5,719 nucleotides of DNA from Sediminibacterium sp. (GTDB lineage Bacteria; Bacteroidota; Bacteroidia; Chitinophagales; Chitinophagaceae), in NCBI GenBank assembly GCA_023256555.1, contig JALRFB010000069.1:1-5719 (forward strand), in the 5' to 3' direction. This document shows positions 5,465 to 5,719 of this stretch, one piece after another. Numbering within the stretch: position 1 is the first letter of the stretch; each line of letters starts with the position of its first letter. Both the position numbers and the translations under genes were made by a program. The notes below the pieces were generated by a model that saw nothing but the letters and a program-made list of their open reading frames with translations, was not told the DNA's origin and did no database searches.

Positions 5465-5719
5465 ATGAAAAAAATAATCTTATTCTGTTTAGTTGCATTT
5501 ATCTCAAGTAAATCTTGGTCAAATACGACAGATAAAAACGAAAGAGAGTTTTATTTGATTCAAATATATCATTGTAATAATACTCAACAAATAAATGGTA
5601 TAGATGCGTATCTTAAAAATATTTATTTACCCTATTTACATAAAATGGGAATTGCTAAAGTAGGTGTATTCGCACCAATTGACAACGATACTTTAACTGA
5701 TAAGAGAATCTATCTTTGG
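5465..5719 (+). CDS. Secreted NIPSNAP-domain protein, 3' truncated by the window edge
   Basis: The first 85 codons of a gene that runs off the right edge with no stop in frame. Residues 1-19 look like a signal peptide (MKKIILFCLVAFISSKSWS). The rest opens with FYLIQIYHCNNTQQINGIDAYLKNIYLPYLHKMGIAKVGVFAPI in plan: a beta strand with 'Y-x-L/I-x-x-Y', a helix ending in YLPYLHKMG (54-62) and a strand with KVGVFAPI (65-72), then a charged loop and YLW. This is the pattern of the N-terminal half of Bacteroidota NIPSNAP-family proteins, dimeric alpha/beta-barrel (ferredoxin-like) folds of unknown biochemical role. The ATG fits the signal peptide and the promoter candidate. The gene is divergent from the sugar transporter, with a 96-base shared upstream region. 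The family call is fairly confident, the function is not known. Confidence 0.75.
   Translation, partial: MKKIILFCLVAFISSKSWSNTTDKNEREFYLIQIYHCNNTQQINGIDAYLKNIYLPYLHKMGIAKVGVFAPIDNDTLTDKRIYLW

Noticed and set aside
1..5719. CRISPR array, tRNA or rRNA genes, phage or transposon genes
   Set aside because: No regularly spaced repeats, no tRNA-like cloverleaf or rRNA sequence and no integrase or transposase were seen on either strand.

Overview
The window looks like chromosomal DNA from a member of the Bacteroidota, most likely near the Chitinophagales/Sphingobacteriia. The DNA is AT-rich and no gene start has a convincing Shine-Dalgarno sequence. Several upstream regions carry near-matches to the Bacteroidota -7 element TAnnTTTG. 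The gene families also fit: a FucP-type sugar transporter, a secreted NIPSNAP-domain protein, an M28 peptidase with a Bacteroidota-style sequence, and an ECF sigma operon with a 'VPxxYF' membrane protein. Assignment below phylum is inference.

Layout from left to right. A strong hairpin terminator at the left edge ends a plus-strand transcript that enters from outside. It overlaps the 3' end of a minus-strand gene for a secreted M28 zinc peptidase (69-1064). A 68-base divergent region follows. Next comes a plus-strand three-gene operon: an ECF sigma factor (1133-1675), a small single-pass membrane protein that is probably its anti-sigma factor (1710-2111), and a secreted Spy/CpxP-like helical protein (2129-2581). 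The operon ends at a textbook terminator (2607-2640). A membrane-anchored or secreted M20 peptidase of the CPS1/PM20D1 type follows (2686-4128). It converges tail to tail, with one base between the stop codons, on a minus-strand FucP-family sugar/H+ symporter (4130-5368). A 96-base divergent region then leads to a truncated plus-strand gene for a secreted NIPSNAP-domain protein (5465 to beyond the window end).

The three-gene operon is the most interesting part. Its order of cytoplasmic sigma, membrane protein and periplasmic Spy-like protein resembles the CnrH/CnrY/CnrX type of envelope signalling. The mature periplasmic protein contains no His or Cys, so a metal-sensing role is doubtful and an envelope-stress role fits better. 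The same bipartite element, GATTAAACCATTTA-N8-ATTGTC(T/C)AA, lies just upstream of both the sigma gene and the putative anti-sigma gene. Each copy contains AAC-N16-TGTC, which matches the general layout of ECF promoters (AAC in the -35, CGTC-like in the -10). I infer that the sigma factor drives its own gene and, from a second promoter, its anti-sigma and sensor genes. The remaining genes (two exopeptidases, a sugar importer, the NIPSNAP protein) look like ordinary nutrient-acquisition and housekeeping functions with no clear tie to the sigma operon.
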